Position numbers and translations under genes: made by a program
In this document: piece by piece, positions 42,523 through 50,121 of the stretch
Numbering within the stretch: position 1 is the first letter of the stretch
How the letters are laid out: each line of letters opens with the position of its first letter
Assembly: GCA_045535305.1 (NCBI GenBank)
Contig: JAZSLJ010000062.1
Span: 1 to 50,178 of the forward strand
Length of the DNA stretch: 50,178 nt
Direction: 5' to 3'
DNA from: UBA1081 sp045535305
Lineage (GTDB): Bacteria; Bacillota; Clostridia; Oscillospirales; Acutalibacteraceae
The notes under the pieces: generated by a model
The model's database searches: none
What the model was told of the DNA's origin: nothing
The model's input: only the letters and a program-made list of their open reading frames with translations

Positions 42523-43230
42523 TTATTCTTCAATGCCCCAATATTCAAGTTCTTCTTTTCTGTCCTGCTTGGAACGTGCCACAACTTCTGCTCTGAGCTG
42601 TTTTCTGTTTTTGCCGCCGATAATGCCGTTTCTGTAAAATGCAACGGCAAACATACCTATGAGCGAGCCCACAACACAGCAGATGAAATCCACCATTGTG
42701 TCCACAAGGCCGATTTCGGAAAGCACTTGTGATGTCTGGAGAGTGTAGCCGTAAACTCTGTCCATTGTGTATTCATAAAGCTCCCAGGCAACTGCTATGA
42801 ACATCGAAAATGTAAAAGAGAAAAACGCTGCAAGCGCAGGGCTTAAATGTCTTTTTTTGCCCTGAAAAACTATTGCAAAATCGTATGCAAACCATGAGGT
42901 CAGCACACCCGAGCCTGCGTGTGATATAATATCAAGAAATTGCACGTTGGTTCTTGAATTGAACATATATGCAACCATACTGTAAACAAGAAAAATGTTA
43001 AGCAGAGTCTGTGCAAAAAAGTCAACTCTTGTTATAAAGGATTTGCCGCCGAAAAGCTGGAACATATCCCAAAGATGTGAAAATGCAACAGAGAAAAATC
43101 CCATAAGATACATTGTAACCGAGTTGTTGAGTATGCCGTAAATTGCAAAAAGCACCATAAATGCTCTGCTTGCCCACCATATTATCTGGTGCGACTTGGG
43201 AATTGGTGTTATATCGTTAAGCTTTTTCAT
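42523..43230 (-). CDS. YjdF/DUF2238-like integral membrane protein (paralogue 2)
   Basis: 235 residues from the ATG at 43230, with GGAG 7 bases ahead. About six membrane segments are visible. The region FLDIISHAGSGVLTSWFAYDFAIV, FSFTFSMFIAVAWELYEYTMDRVYG and VDTMVDFICCVVGSLIGMF line up with the same regions of the protein at 39662-40435, although the N- and C-termini differ. The tail is charged and cytosolic by the positive-inside rule (KQLRAEVVARSKQDRKEE). Function unknown. Confidence 0.75.
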   Translation of the reverse strand: MKKLNDITPIPKSHQIIWWASRAFMVLFAIYGILNNSVTMYLMGFFSVAFSHLWDMFQLFGGKSFITRVDFFAQTLLNIFLVYSMVAYMFNSRTNVQFLDIISHAGSGVLTSWFAYDFAIVFQGKKRHLSPALAAFFSFTFSMFIAVAWELYEYTMDRVYGYTLQTSQVLSEIGLVDTMVDFICCVVGSLIGMFAVAFYRNGIIGGKNRKQLRAEVVARSKQDRKEELEYWGIEE

Positions 43231-43321
43231 TTTATTTCTCCAAAAAATCATTTTCATATATTCTATCATAATTATCAGTACTAATACAACTGTCAAATGC
43301 ATAAATGTTTATTATTTTTAA

Positions 43322-43350
43322 TTGCAATTTTTACTTATATATGATAAAAT
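43322..43350 (+). promoter_or_regulatory. Promoter of malQ
   Basis: TTGCAA (43322-43327), a 17-bp spacer and TAAAAT (43345-43350) lie 18 bases before the malQ start codon, which implies a very short leader. Confidence 0.6.
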
Positions 43351-43368
43351 TTTTTCGAGGTGTTTAAA

Positions 43369-44874
43369 ATGTTTAATAAAAGAGGCGCAGGCGTTATTAT
43401 GCACATCAGCTCACTTCCGTCGCAGTACGGCATCGGTGTGTTTGATAAAAACTGCTTTGATTTTGCAGATAAGCTTGCAGAAATGAAATTTTCATATTGG
43501 CAGGTGTTGCCCTTTAATCCCGTAGATGATGCAAATTCTCCCTATTGCTCCGCATCGGCTTTTGCAGGCAATATTTTATTTATTGATCCGATGGGGCTTG
43601 TAAAAATGGGGCTTTGCACCGAGGATGAGGCAAAAACCAATATCTATGACGGCACACCCTATACCGCTGATTTTGATTTTGCAAAGAAAGCAAGACTTGC
43701 TCTGTTAAAAACGGCATTTTCCCGTATTGATACCGAGCTTGCACAGAAGATAAAGGACTTTGAAGCCGAGAATAAATGGCTCACCAATTTCTCATATTTT
43801 ATGGCTGTTAAGGAAGCCAATGATTATAAAGCCTGGTGGGAGTGGGACGAGGATTTTGCCCGCTTTGACCTGTTCAAACGCCGCCACAGACACGATTATG
43901 CAGAGCGTTCAGCGTTCTGGAAATTCTGTCAGTACATCTTCTTTATGCAGTGGAAAGAAGTCAAGGACTATGCCAACTCAAAGGGCATAAAAATAATCGG
44001 TGATATGCCCATTTACGTTGCTATGGACAGCGTTGATGTCTGGGCAAATCTGCCCATGTTCCTTATTGACGATGAAAAACTTTGTCCCGAAAAGGTTGCA
44101 GGTGTACCGCCCGATTATTTCAGCGAGGACGGTCAGCTCTGGGGCAATCCTATTTATAATTGGGATTATATGGATAAGGACGGCTATAAATGGTGGCTCG
44201 GCAGAATAGGCAACGCACTGAGTGTGTATGATGTTGTAAGAATTGACCATTTCAGAGCCTTTGCAAGCTATTGGGAAGTGCCTGCAGATTCCAAAACCGC
44301 AAAAACAGGCGAATGGAAACAGGGCCCCGGTATGAATCTGTTTAAAAAGGTGTTCAGAAAATTCCCCGATGCACCTATTATCGCTGAGGACTTGGGAGTT
44401 TTCGGTGAGGATGTTGTAAAGCTTCTTGAGGATACTGCATTCCCCGGAATGAAGGTCGTTCAGTTCGGCTTTGACCCCGACGGCGATTCATCCCATATGC
44501 CGCATAATGCACAGCGAAATTCAGTAAATTATGTGGGCACTCACGATAATAACACAATTCTCGGCTGGCTCTGGGAGGCAAGCGAGAAAGAACGCCGCTT
44601 TGCCCTTGATTATGTCGGCTTTGAGGGTGATAACTGGGGCGACGGCGGATATTATTCAAAGAGCTGCCGCAAGGTTATAGAGTCCGTGTGGCGTTCTGCA
44701 TCTGAAACAGCAATTATTGCATTTCAGGATATGTGCGGCTTCGGCTCGGATGCAAGAATGAACATCCCCGGCGTGCCCGAAAAGAACTGGCGTTTCAGAA
44801 CAACTGCCGATACCATAAACTCAATGGATGCAGAGTATTTTAAAAAGATAAACACATTGTTCAAAAGAGGGTAA
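43369..44874 (+). CDS. malQ: 4-alpha-glucanotransferase (GH77)
   Basis: 501 residues from the ATG at 43369, preceded by CGAGGTG. Family GH77 motifs are clear: RGAGVIMHISSLPSQYGIGV, WQVLPFNPV, the nucleophile Asp in VVRIDHFRAFASYW (near residue 293), acid/base Glu in IIAEDLGVFG (near 340) and the transition-state Asp in YVGTHDNNTI. It transfers alpha-1,4-glucan segments during glycogen or maltodextrin turnover. The stop codon coincides with the start of a composite repeat (TAAACAATAATT). Confidence 0.96.
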   Translation: MFNKRGAGVIMHISSLPSQYGIGVFDKNCFDFADKLAEMKFSYWQVLPFNPVDDANSPYCSASAFAGNILFIDPMGLVKMGLCTEDEAKTNIYDGTPYTADFDFAKKARLALLKTAFSRIDTELAQKIKDFEAENKWLTNFSYFMAVKEANDYKAWWEWDEDFARFDLFKRRHRHDYAERSAFWKFCQYIFFMQWKEVKDYANSKGIKIIGDMPIYVAMDSVDVWANLPMFLIDDEKLCPEKVAGVPPDYFSEDGQLWGNPIYNWDYMDKDGYKWWLGRIGNALSVYDVVRIDHFRAFASYWEVPADSKTAKTGEWKQGPGMNLFKKVFRKFPDAPIIAEDLGVFGEDVVKLLEDTAFPGMKVVQFGFDPDGDSSHMPHNAQRNSVNYVGTHDNNTILGWLWEASEKERRFALDYVGFEGDNWGDGGYYSKSCRKVIESVWRSASETAIIAFQDMCGFGSDARMNIPGVPEKNWRFRTTADTINSMDAEYFKKINTLFKRG

Positions 44875-45028
44875 ACAATAATTTAACGCGTAGCTATAAA
44901 TTATTGTAGTGAGGAGTTAGGAGTGATAAGTTAGTAGTTAATGAAGCCGCAAAGCGGCTTGGATTTAAATGGTTTAAAAGGCGGAGCCTTTTCCACAACT
45001 CCTCACTCCTCACTTCTCACTCATCACT
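44874..45028. mobile_element. Composite palindromic repeat: remnant of the copy A/B family fused to a second family
   Basis: Positions 44874-44907 hold AACAATAATTTAA, a 4-base CGCG and TAGCTATAAATTATTGT, i.e. the two ends of the copy A/B element joined with nearly all the interior missing. Directly next to it, 44908-45028 is a different palindrome bounded by AGTGAGGAGTTAGGAGTG and, inverted, CTCCTCACTTCTCACTCA...CACT. This unit has internal hairpins AAGCCGC/GCGGCTT (44944-44960) and AAAAGGC/GCCTTTT (44976-44992). The second hairpin is in the same place and style as in copies A and B. No coding capacity. Confidence 0.65.
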
Positions 45029-45039
45029 GATGCCAACAA

Positions 45040-45109
45040 GGGACGGTTCGGTGATTGACAACTAAATCAATTTTTCAAGGGTAGCGGCACACCGTTACTC
45101 TTGTTTTTG
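45040..45109 (+). repeat. 70-bp direct repeat, left copy, ending in a terminator-like hairpin
   Basis: It matches 45702-45771 at 67 of 70 positions. It begins GGGACGGTTC and ends in a 12-bp hairpin CAAGGGTAGCGG/CCGTTACTCTTG (45076-45087/45092-45103, loop CACA), then TTTTTG. The start is repeated in inverted form as GAACCGTCCC at 45208-45217. Confidence 0.8.
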
Positions 45110-45242
45110 CAAATATTGTTGAATAAATTTTTGCATTATGCTATTATAAAATAAAGATAAATTCAGGGCAGGTTTTGTGTTGTATAAAGGATTCCATTTG
45201 ATCATAGAACCGTCCCTTGATTGTTGGAGTGGAAATTTTATT

Positions 45243-45665
45243 ATGTATTATATTGTAAACTTTATGTCTTTTCCGGTATATTTAATTGTAGCGATAATAG
45301 CTTTGGCATTTGCAATTTATGGAATTCATGAAATGCATACAAAAAAGCCTGGTCATCCTATGATTTGGATTCTGCCATTTGCAATTGTTGCTGATGTTTT
45401 TTTGATAATTTATAGATGTACATTTGAATTTTCTGCAGATGTGAATCTTCAAAAAATAATGAATGTGTTGACAATTGTAAGTATAGTTTTGTTTGTAATT
45501 TCAATTATAGTAACATTTATTATTGCAGATAAAAAGAACTATACTGCACAAGGAAAAAAAGCAAAACAGGCAAGAGCAACTTTAATTTCATGTGGTATCG
45601 TTGCTGTAATTAGCATAATATTTATATTTGTAGTTTCTGTGCTGGATGCTAATAATATAATATAA
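45243..45665 (+). CDS. Small integral membrane protein of unknown family
   Basis: 140 residues from the ATG at 45243 (GGAG 13 bases upstream; an in-frame GTG at 45177 would run through repeat sequence and is less likely). Four hydrophobic helices: FPVYLIVAIIALAFAIYGI, MIWILPFAIVADVFLIIY, VLTIVSIVLFVISIIVTFII and LISCGIVAVISIIFIFVVSVL, with a lysine-rich loop (DKKNYTAQGKKAKQARA). The sequence is visibly more AT-rich than its neighbours. It lies between the two 70-bp direct repeats and is isolated from other genes, which suggests a transferred cassette. No function can be proposed. Confidence 0.7.
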   Translation: MYYIVNFMSFPVYLIVAIIALAFAIYGIHEMHTKKPGHPMIWILPFAIVADVFLIIYRCTFEFSADVNLQKIMNVLTIVSIVLFVISIIVTFIIADKKNYTAQGKKAKQARATLISCGIVAVISIIFIFVVSVLDANNII

Positions 45666-45701
45666 TTTAATTTAATCAAGTAGGAATCAAATCAAAAACA
45701 G

Positions 45702-45771
45702 GGGACGGCTCGGTGATTGACAACTAAATCAATTTTTCAAGGGTAGCGGCACACCGTTGCCCTTGTTTTTG
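45702..45771 (+). repeat. 70-bp direct repeat, right copy, ending in a terminator hairpin
   Basis: Differs from 45040-45109 at three positions. The terminal hairpin is CAAGGGTAGCGG/CCGTTGCCCTTG (loop CACA), followed by TTTTTG. Two of the three differences lie in the 3' arm of the stem and keep pairing (G-C against G-T and T-G against T-A). Confidence 0.8.
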
Positions 45772-45785
45772 ATAATATATCGATT

Positions 45786-45822
45786 AAAAAACTTGCTCCT
45801 TTCAAAATTGAGCAAGTTTTTT
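45786..45822. terminator. Bidirectional terminator
   Basis: A perfect 13-bp stem AAAAAACTTGCTC (45786-45798) / GAGCAAGTTTTTT (45810-45822) with an 11-base loop. It has T-runs on both strands and can end the GH36-like gene from the right and transcription from the left. Confidence 0.85.
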
Positions 45823-45856
45823 ATACTATACAAAATGTTTTGTTAATGCTGTTATA

Positions 45857-47356
45857 TTACCAATTATACACAACTTTTTTACCGTCAATTTCCCATTCTG
45901 ACGGTGTTTTTGTGTCAAAAATATCAATGGGTCTTATTGTGTGAGGAGTATTGAAGACCTTGTATGCTTCTTGTAAGTCTTTCTTCTGTGTTTCATCTAT
46001 TGTGTCGTTGCAGGAAACGAAAAGGGGAGTGTTTGAGTATGAAAGAAGATGTAACCACTGACTGTTTTTCTCCCAGGGTATGTAATCCTCTAAAATTCCG
46101 ACACAGTCCGCATCGCACATATAAAATGCTTCATTCTGCGCGAGTCTGAATGCAAGGGTGTTTACTCCGTTTTTCTTTGTGCTTTCCCATTCTCTTCCGC
46201 TTGTATCGTTACCTGTTCTTGACAGCTCAACAAGCCCTGCGGAAAGGTGCGAAACTGTGTTACAGCCGATAATCAGCATATCACCTGCCGCATCTTTAAT
46301 TAGCTTGTACAGGTCAATAACGATTTCTGCATTTGTTTTTGTCTTATCATAAAAATGCCAGTTTTCGGTGTTTGTTATTCCTGCACCAAGCTCAGGTCCC
46401 CAGTGGCCGAAAAGGTCAAAAGTAGAGAAATCGTGCTTTATCAGTTCATATCCCCAATTCTTTATTCTTTCAATATCAGCAATGATATATTTCTGAACAT
46501 CCTCGCGGGTGGGGTCAAGATATAATCTTTTTCCGCCTCTGTTTATTCGCATTTCAGGAGTAATTGCAGTATCTCTGTTATGAAGAAGTCTTACCCATAT
46601 TCCGGGTCTTGCACCGATAGCCTTGATTTCCTCAGCAAGCTTTTTCATATCTGCAAATTTTTCGTTGGGATACCAAGGGCCTTCACAGGAGTTTATCTGC
46701 CAACAGTCATCAATAACCTCAAATGGCTTGTTTTCGATTCCCTGTGAAAGCTCAACCTGAAGCTTTGCATCTGCAATTATCTGTTCGTAAGAGCTTTTGC
46801 CGTAAGCGTAATACCAGTTATTGCCGCCGTATATTCTTTCTTTGGGCAGAATGGGGCTGTTACATATTTTTTTGCAATAGTCTTTAAGATTTTCAAAAAC
46901 ATCTCCGTTGTCATAATGTGAATAGACAAATGTGGCAAGACAAAGCTTTCTGCCGCCGAGATGTACACCGTTACCGCCGTTTCTTACATCAAGTACAGCG
47001 GTGATTCCCGTTGTATCGTATCTGAAACTGACAAAAGAATTAGGCATTGTTTTAACGCCGAAGCAAAAGCATTCTTTTTTGTTTGTTGCAATAAAGTACC
47101 AGGGCATAGCTCTGTCATTATCGGTAAGCTTTCTGAATTCAAGGTCGCCGTAGCTTCTTTCCCATGCATCACCAAGAACAAGAGTGTCTTCATCTGCGGA
47201 ACAATTCCAATGCAGTTCAATAAACTTCGGCTTGTCTTCACAAGCGGTAAGCAATAAATCTAATTCATTTTTTCTTGAAGCAGTTTCTATGACAGCATCC
47301 GAATGCGGACCTTCATAGATTATTTTTGCAGTAAATTCGTTAATATTAAAAGTCAT
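45857..47356 (-). CDS. Alpha-galactosidase-like glycoside hydrolase (GH36/melibiase type)
   Basis: 499 residues, no signal peptide. The central barrel resembles GH36/GH27 enzymes: KERIYGGNNWYYAYG, FEVIDDCWQ, IGARPGIWVRLL, and the nucleophile strand WGYELIKHDFSTFDLFG. LIIGCNTVSHLSAG and RTGNDTSGREWEST are near the expected acid/base region. An N-terminal beta domain of about 160 residues comes first. It is shorter than classic GH36 (about 720 residues) and lacks much of the N-terminal domain, so the exact family and substrate are uncertain. It lies 23 bases after the NUDIX gene on the same strand, so they may share a transcript. Confidence 0.75.
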   Translation of the reverse strand: MTFNINEFTAKIIYEGPHSDAVIETASRKNELDLLLTACEDKPKFIELHWNCSADEDTLVLGDAWERSYGDLEFRKLTDNDRAMPWYFIATNKKECFCFGVKTMPNSFVSFRYDTTGITAVLDVRNGGNGVHLGGRKLCLATFVYSHYDNGDVFENLKDYCKKICNSPILPKERIYGGNNWYYAYGKSSYEQIIADAKLQVELSQGIENKPFEVIDDCWQINSCEGPWYPNEKFADMKKLAEEIKAIGARPGIWVRLLHNRDTAITPEMRINRGGKRLYLDPTREDVQKYIIADIERIKNWGYELIKHDFSTFDLFGHWGPELGAGITNTENWHFYDKTKTNAEIVIDLYKLIKDAAGDMLIIGCNTVSHLSAGLVELSRTGNDTSGREWESTKKNGVNTLAFRLAQNEAFYMCDADCVGILEDYIPWEKNSQWLHLLSYSNTPLFVSCNDTIDETQKKDLQEAYKVFNTPHTIRPIDIFDTKTPSEWEIDGKKVVYNW

Positions 47357-47379
47357 AAATTTTCCTCCGGATAAGATTA

Positions 47380-47766
47380 TTATTTTGCACCTTCAATTAT
47401 TTTAGCTAATATATCCGTATCCGCCTTGCAAAAGTCGTAATTCGTAATCTCATCGGGCGTAATCCATTTTATGTCCACGTGTTCAAGGAGTTTCGGTGTT
47501 CCCGATTCTATGCGGGCGTTGAATACGGTAAGATGCACCTTAATGTCGGGATACTGATGCACAACATCCATAAATTCATCACCCACGGATACTGTAACAT
47601 CAAGCTCTTCACGGCATTCTCTTACAAGTGCTTCCTGCAGAGTTTCGCCTTTTTCAGCCTTTCCGCCCACAAATTCCCATAATAAAGCGTTGCCCTTGTG
47701 AGCAGGTCTTTGACAAATCATAAATTTGTTATCGTTCCAAATAAGTGCCGCCGCAACTTCTACCAT
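47380..47766 (-). CDS. NUDIX hydrolase, MutT type
   Basis: 128 residues from the ATG at 47766, preceded by AGGAGATG. The complete NUDIX box is GGKAEKGETLQEALVRECREELDV. VEVAAALIWNDNKFMICQRP and LLWEFVGGK are typical of 8-oxo-dGTP pyrophosphatases. It sanitises oxidised nucleotides. It is followed by the GH36-like gene. Confidence 0.92.
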   Translation of the reverse strand: MVEVAAALIWNDNKFMICQRPAHKGNALLWEFVGGKAEKGETLQEALVRECREELDVTVSVGDEFMDVVHQYPDIKVHLTVFNARIESGTPKLLEHVDIKWITPDEITNYDFCKADTDILAKIIEGAK

Positions 47767-47919
47767 AAAATCATCTCCTGATAGAATTTTACACCAATTA
47801 AAAATGTTTATCAAGCACTTTTGAAGATGTTGTTAAAATAAAGAAAAATACATATAACCGGACTTAATTTGTATAAAATGATAAAAATTAAAAAAAATCA
47901 AAAAAATTACAAAAAACAC

Positions 47920-47948
47920 TTGCAAAAAGAGTTATAGTGTGTTATTAT
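47920..47948 (+). promoter_or_regulatory. Promoter of tRNA-Pro
   Basis: TTGCAA (47920-47925), a 17-bp spacer and TATTAT (47943-47948) lie 18 bases before the tRNA 5' end. The sequence before it is A/T-rich, like an UP element. Confidence 0.7.
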
Positions 47949-47966
47949 ATCAGTCGTTCGGAATAT

Positions 47967-48042
47967 CCGGGTGTGGCGCAGTTGGTAGCGCGCTTGACTG
48001 GGGGTCAAGAGGCCGTGAGTTCAAGTCTCGCCACTCGGACCA
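47967..48042 (+). tRNA. tRNA-Pro (anticodon GGG)
   Basis: 76 nt with encoded CCA. The acceptor stem pairs CCGGGTG with CACTCGG, the anticodon loop is CTGGGGG, the D-arm contains GGCGCAGTTGGTAGCGC and the T-arm contains GAGTTCAAGTCTC. The second recombinase module faces its 3' end. Confidence 0.95.
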
Positions 48043-48043
48043 T

Positions 48044-48082
48044 AGTGAGTATTCATAACACAAGTGAATACTCACTTTTCTT
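48044..48082 (+). terminator. Terminator of tRNA-Pro
   Basis: A perfect 12-bp stem AGTGAGTATTCA (48044-48055) / TGAATACTCACT (48065-48076), followed by TTTTC. It is close in sequence to the terminator of the tRNA-Tyr operon (both contain GAGTRTTCATAAC). Confidence 0.85.
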
Positions 48083-48118
48083 TTTTACATTTCCTCATAG
48101 TTAAAATTGTTATGTATC

Positions 48119-48145
48119 GAGCAGGTTTTGAGCCTGCTCTTTTTT
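48119..48145 (+). terminator. Terminator at the recombinase 3' end, oriented from the tRNA side
   Basis: Stem GAGCAGG/CCTGCTC (48119-48125/48133-48139) followed by TTTTTT, on the plus strand only, ending one base before the recombinase stop codon at 48147. This mirrors the arrangement in the left module (4901-4933). Confidence 0.8.
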
Positions 48146-48146
48146 G

Positions 48147-49823
48147 TTATGCCGTGAGATATTCTACGGCTACGCCTTGTCTTGCTTCAAGGACTATATT
48201 TTCCTCTTTAACGGGATTTTCAATAACCCCGATAAATCGGTAATGGATTATGATTTTCTGCGTTCTGTTCTTGCCCTTACCCTCAATAGAATGAACCTCG
48301 ATTTTCTCAATCAGTTCATTAAGGAGTGCAGGTGTAAGAGTTTCCATCTGCATAAACTTACGAACAGCCAATGTGAATTGCTCTTTGCTTGTACGAAGAT
48401 TTTCAATTTCAGCAAGCTCATCCCTATATTGCCTGATTTTAACTTTAAGCTCATCTCTCTCCGTTTCATACTTCTGAGAAAGTTGCATAAAGCTTTCTTC
48501 GTTGACAATACCGTTGATGTGCTTCTCAAAGAGTTTTTCGTACATTAGGGCAACCTCTTTAGTTCTTGCTGTTGCTTTATCAATACTGCTTTCAAGAAAC
48601 TTCTGCTGATTGAGTATGCTTTTGTTTGTCTTTGCTTCAAGAATATCTGCGAAGGCTTCTTCATCCTCAATGAGAAAACTTGCAAGGCTTCTCAACTCAA
48701 GCATTACTATCTGCTCCAAAGAATCGGCTCTGACATAATGCGTGCCATCACATGTGCCTCTGCGACCTTTGTAATTGGAACACATAAAATATTTGATGTC
48801 AGTATTGGGATGATTGACATTGAACCATAAAGGACTTCCGCAATCGGCACAGTATAACAATCCGCAGAACATATTCTTTTCGGCGTGTTCGGGATTTGGT
48901 GCTCTGCGTTTTGCCTTGGATTTCATCTTCTGAACAGTTTCAAAAGTGTTTCTGTCAATTATAGGCTCGTGAACATTCTTGAAGATTTTCCAGTTTTCTT
49001 CGGGATTCTGAAGTCTTTTCTTATTCTTGAAGTTCTTTGAGTAAGTTTTGAAGTTGATAATATCACCGCAGTATTCCTGTTGTGCAAGAATTTTCTGTAC
49101 AGTTGTCTTACACCATTTATACGGGTCAGGTTGTGTTTTCTTACCACCCTTGTTGAGACCTTTACTCTGCCAATATGCCATCGGTATCATCACTTTGTTT
49201 TCCTGTAAGATGCGGGCAATAGTTTCATTACCTTTACCCTCAATACACATTGCAAAGATACTTTTAACAACTTCTGCAGCTTCGGTATCAACAATCCACT
49301 TCTTCTTGTTCTGTGGGTCTTTCATATACCCGTAAGGCGGTTGAGACAAGGGTTCACCAAGATTTCCTCTTATGCGGTGTGAACTTCTAACCTTGCGACT
49401 TATGTCTCGGGCATACATCTCATTCATAATATTCTTGAACGGTGCGATTTCGTTATCACCTTCATTACTGTCAACCAAATCATTGACAGCTATGAATCTG
49501 ATGTTATGCTCAGGAAAGAAATTGTCCGTATAGTGACCGACCGAAACATAATCTCTTCCAAAACGGGATAAGTCTTTTACCATTACGGTTGTTACATATC
49601 CCATTTCAATATCTTCAAGCATTGCCTGAAAACCGGGTCTGTTGAAATTCGTACCCGTATAGCCGTCATCAACATAATACTTTGTGTTGGTAAGCTTCAA
49701 TTCTTTTGCTTTTTGTGAGAGTAACTTTTTCTGATTACCGATTGAGTTGCTTTCGCTGTCTGTACCGTCATCACGGGACAAACGGCAATAGATGGCTGTT
49801 ATGCCAAAATTATCTGACTGCAT
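48147..49823 (-). CDS. tnpX: Large serine recombinase (TnpX type), second copy
   Basis: 558 residues. Same architecture as the recombinase at 3186-4895: Ser16 in YCRLSRDD, YVDDGYTGTNFNRP, VKDLSRFGRDY, MNEMYARDISRKVRSSHRIRG, a zinc ribbon (CADCGSPLWF...YKGRRGTCDGTHYVRAD) and coiled coil, ending in ARQGVAVEYLTA. Similarity runs end to end but with many substitutions, so the two are related but not recent duplicates. The start ATG has GGGAGG ahead of it and overlaps tnpW by 14 bases. It lies in inverse orientation to the first copy. Confidence 0.95.
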   Translation of the reverse strand: MQSDNFGITAIYCRLSRDDGTDSESNSIGNQKKLLSQKAKELKLTNTKYYVDDGYTGTNFNRPGFQAMLEDIEMGYVTTVMVKDLSRFGRDYVSVGHYTDNFFPEHNIRFIAVNDLVDSNEGDNEIAPFKNIMNEMYARDISRKVRSSHRIRGNLGEPLSQPPYGYMKDPQNKKKWIVDTEAAEVVKSIFAMCIEGKGNETIARILQENKVMIPMAYWQSKGLNKGGKKTQPDPYKWCKTTVQKILAQQEYCGDIINFKTYSKNFKNKKRLQNPEENWKIFKNVHEPIIDRNTFETVQKMKSKAKRRAPNPEHAEKNMFCGLLYCADCGSPLWFNVNHPNTDIKYFMCSNYKGRRGTCDGTHYVRADSLEQIVMLELRSLASFLIEDEEAFADILEAKTNKSILNQQKFLESSIDKATARTKEVALMYEKLFEKHINGIVNEESFMQLSQKYETERDELKVKIRQYRDELAEIENLRTSKEQFTLAVRKFMQMETLTPALLNELIEKIEVHSIEGKGKNRTQKIIIHYRFIGVIENPVKEENIVLEARQGVAVEYLTA

Positions 49824-50121
49824 TTATCCTCCCTTCTCCGGCAGTCGAATTTACATATTCTGTATTAAGTGTATTTATATCATCGGCAATTGTCAAATGT
49901 GCAAAATCGCTTCCGATAAAAGCTGATATTTTTTCTTTCATAGTTTTGTTTTCTTTAGCGCTGAATTTTTTTGTTACAATATATCTGACACCGTTGATGA
50001 AATATTCGTTAGCATCCGAATCTTCCGTTTTACCCGGTCTGTACTCACCACGAGTACCGCTCAGCACAGATAAGCTTCTGAGTTTCACATACTTCCAAAA
50101 GGATAAAATCTTTTCTGTCAT
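49810..50121 (-). CDS. tnpW: TnpW-like accessory protein, second copy
   Basis: 103 residues. The core YFINGVRYIVTKKFSAKENKTMKEKISAFIGSDFAHL matches the left copy (shown here in part as NGVRYIV and KTMKEK). The basic N-terminus (EKILSFWKYVKLRSLS) and the tail differ. Its ATG overlaps the stop of the preceding ParB-like gene by one base (TAATG), and its end overlaps the recombinase start. Function as for the left copy: unknown, probably tied to the recombinase. Confidence 0.75.
   Translation of the reverse strand: MTEKILSFWKYVKLRSLSVLSGTRGEYRPGKTEDSDANEYFINGVRYIVTKKFSAKENKTMKEKISAFIGSDFAHLTIADDINTLNTEYVNSTAGEGRINAVR

Noticed and set aside
48144..48548. Plus-strand 134-residue frame inside the second recombinase
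   Set aside because: It is antisense to the recombinase coiled-coil region and has no ribosome site or family resemblance.
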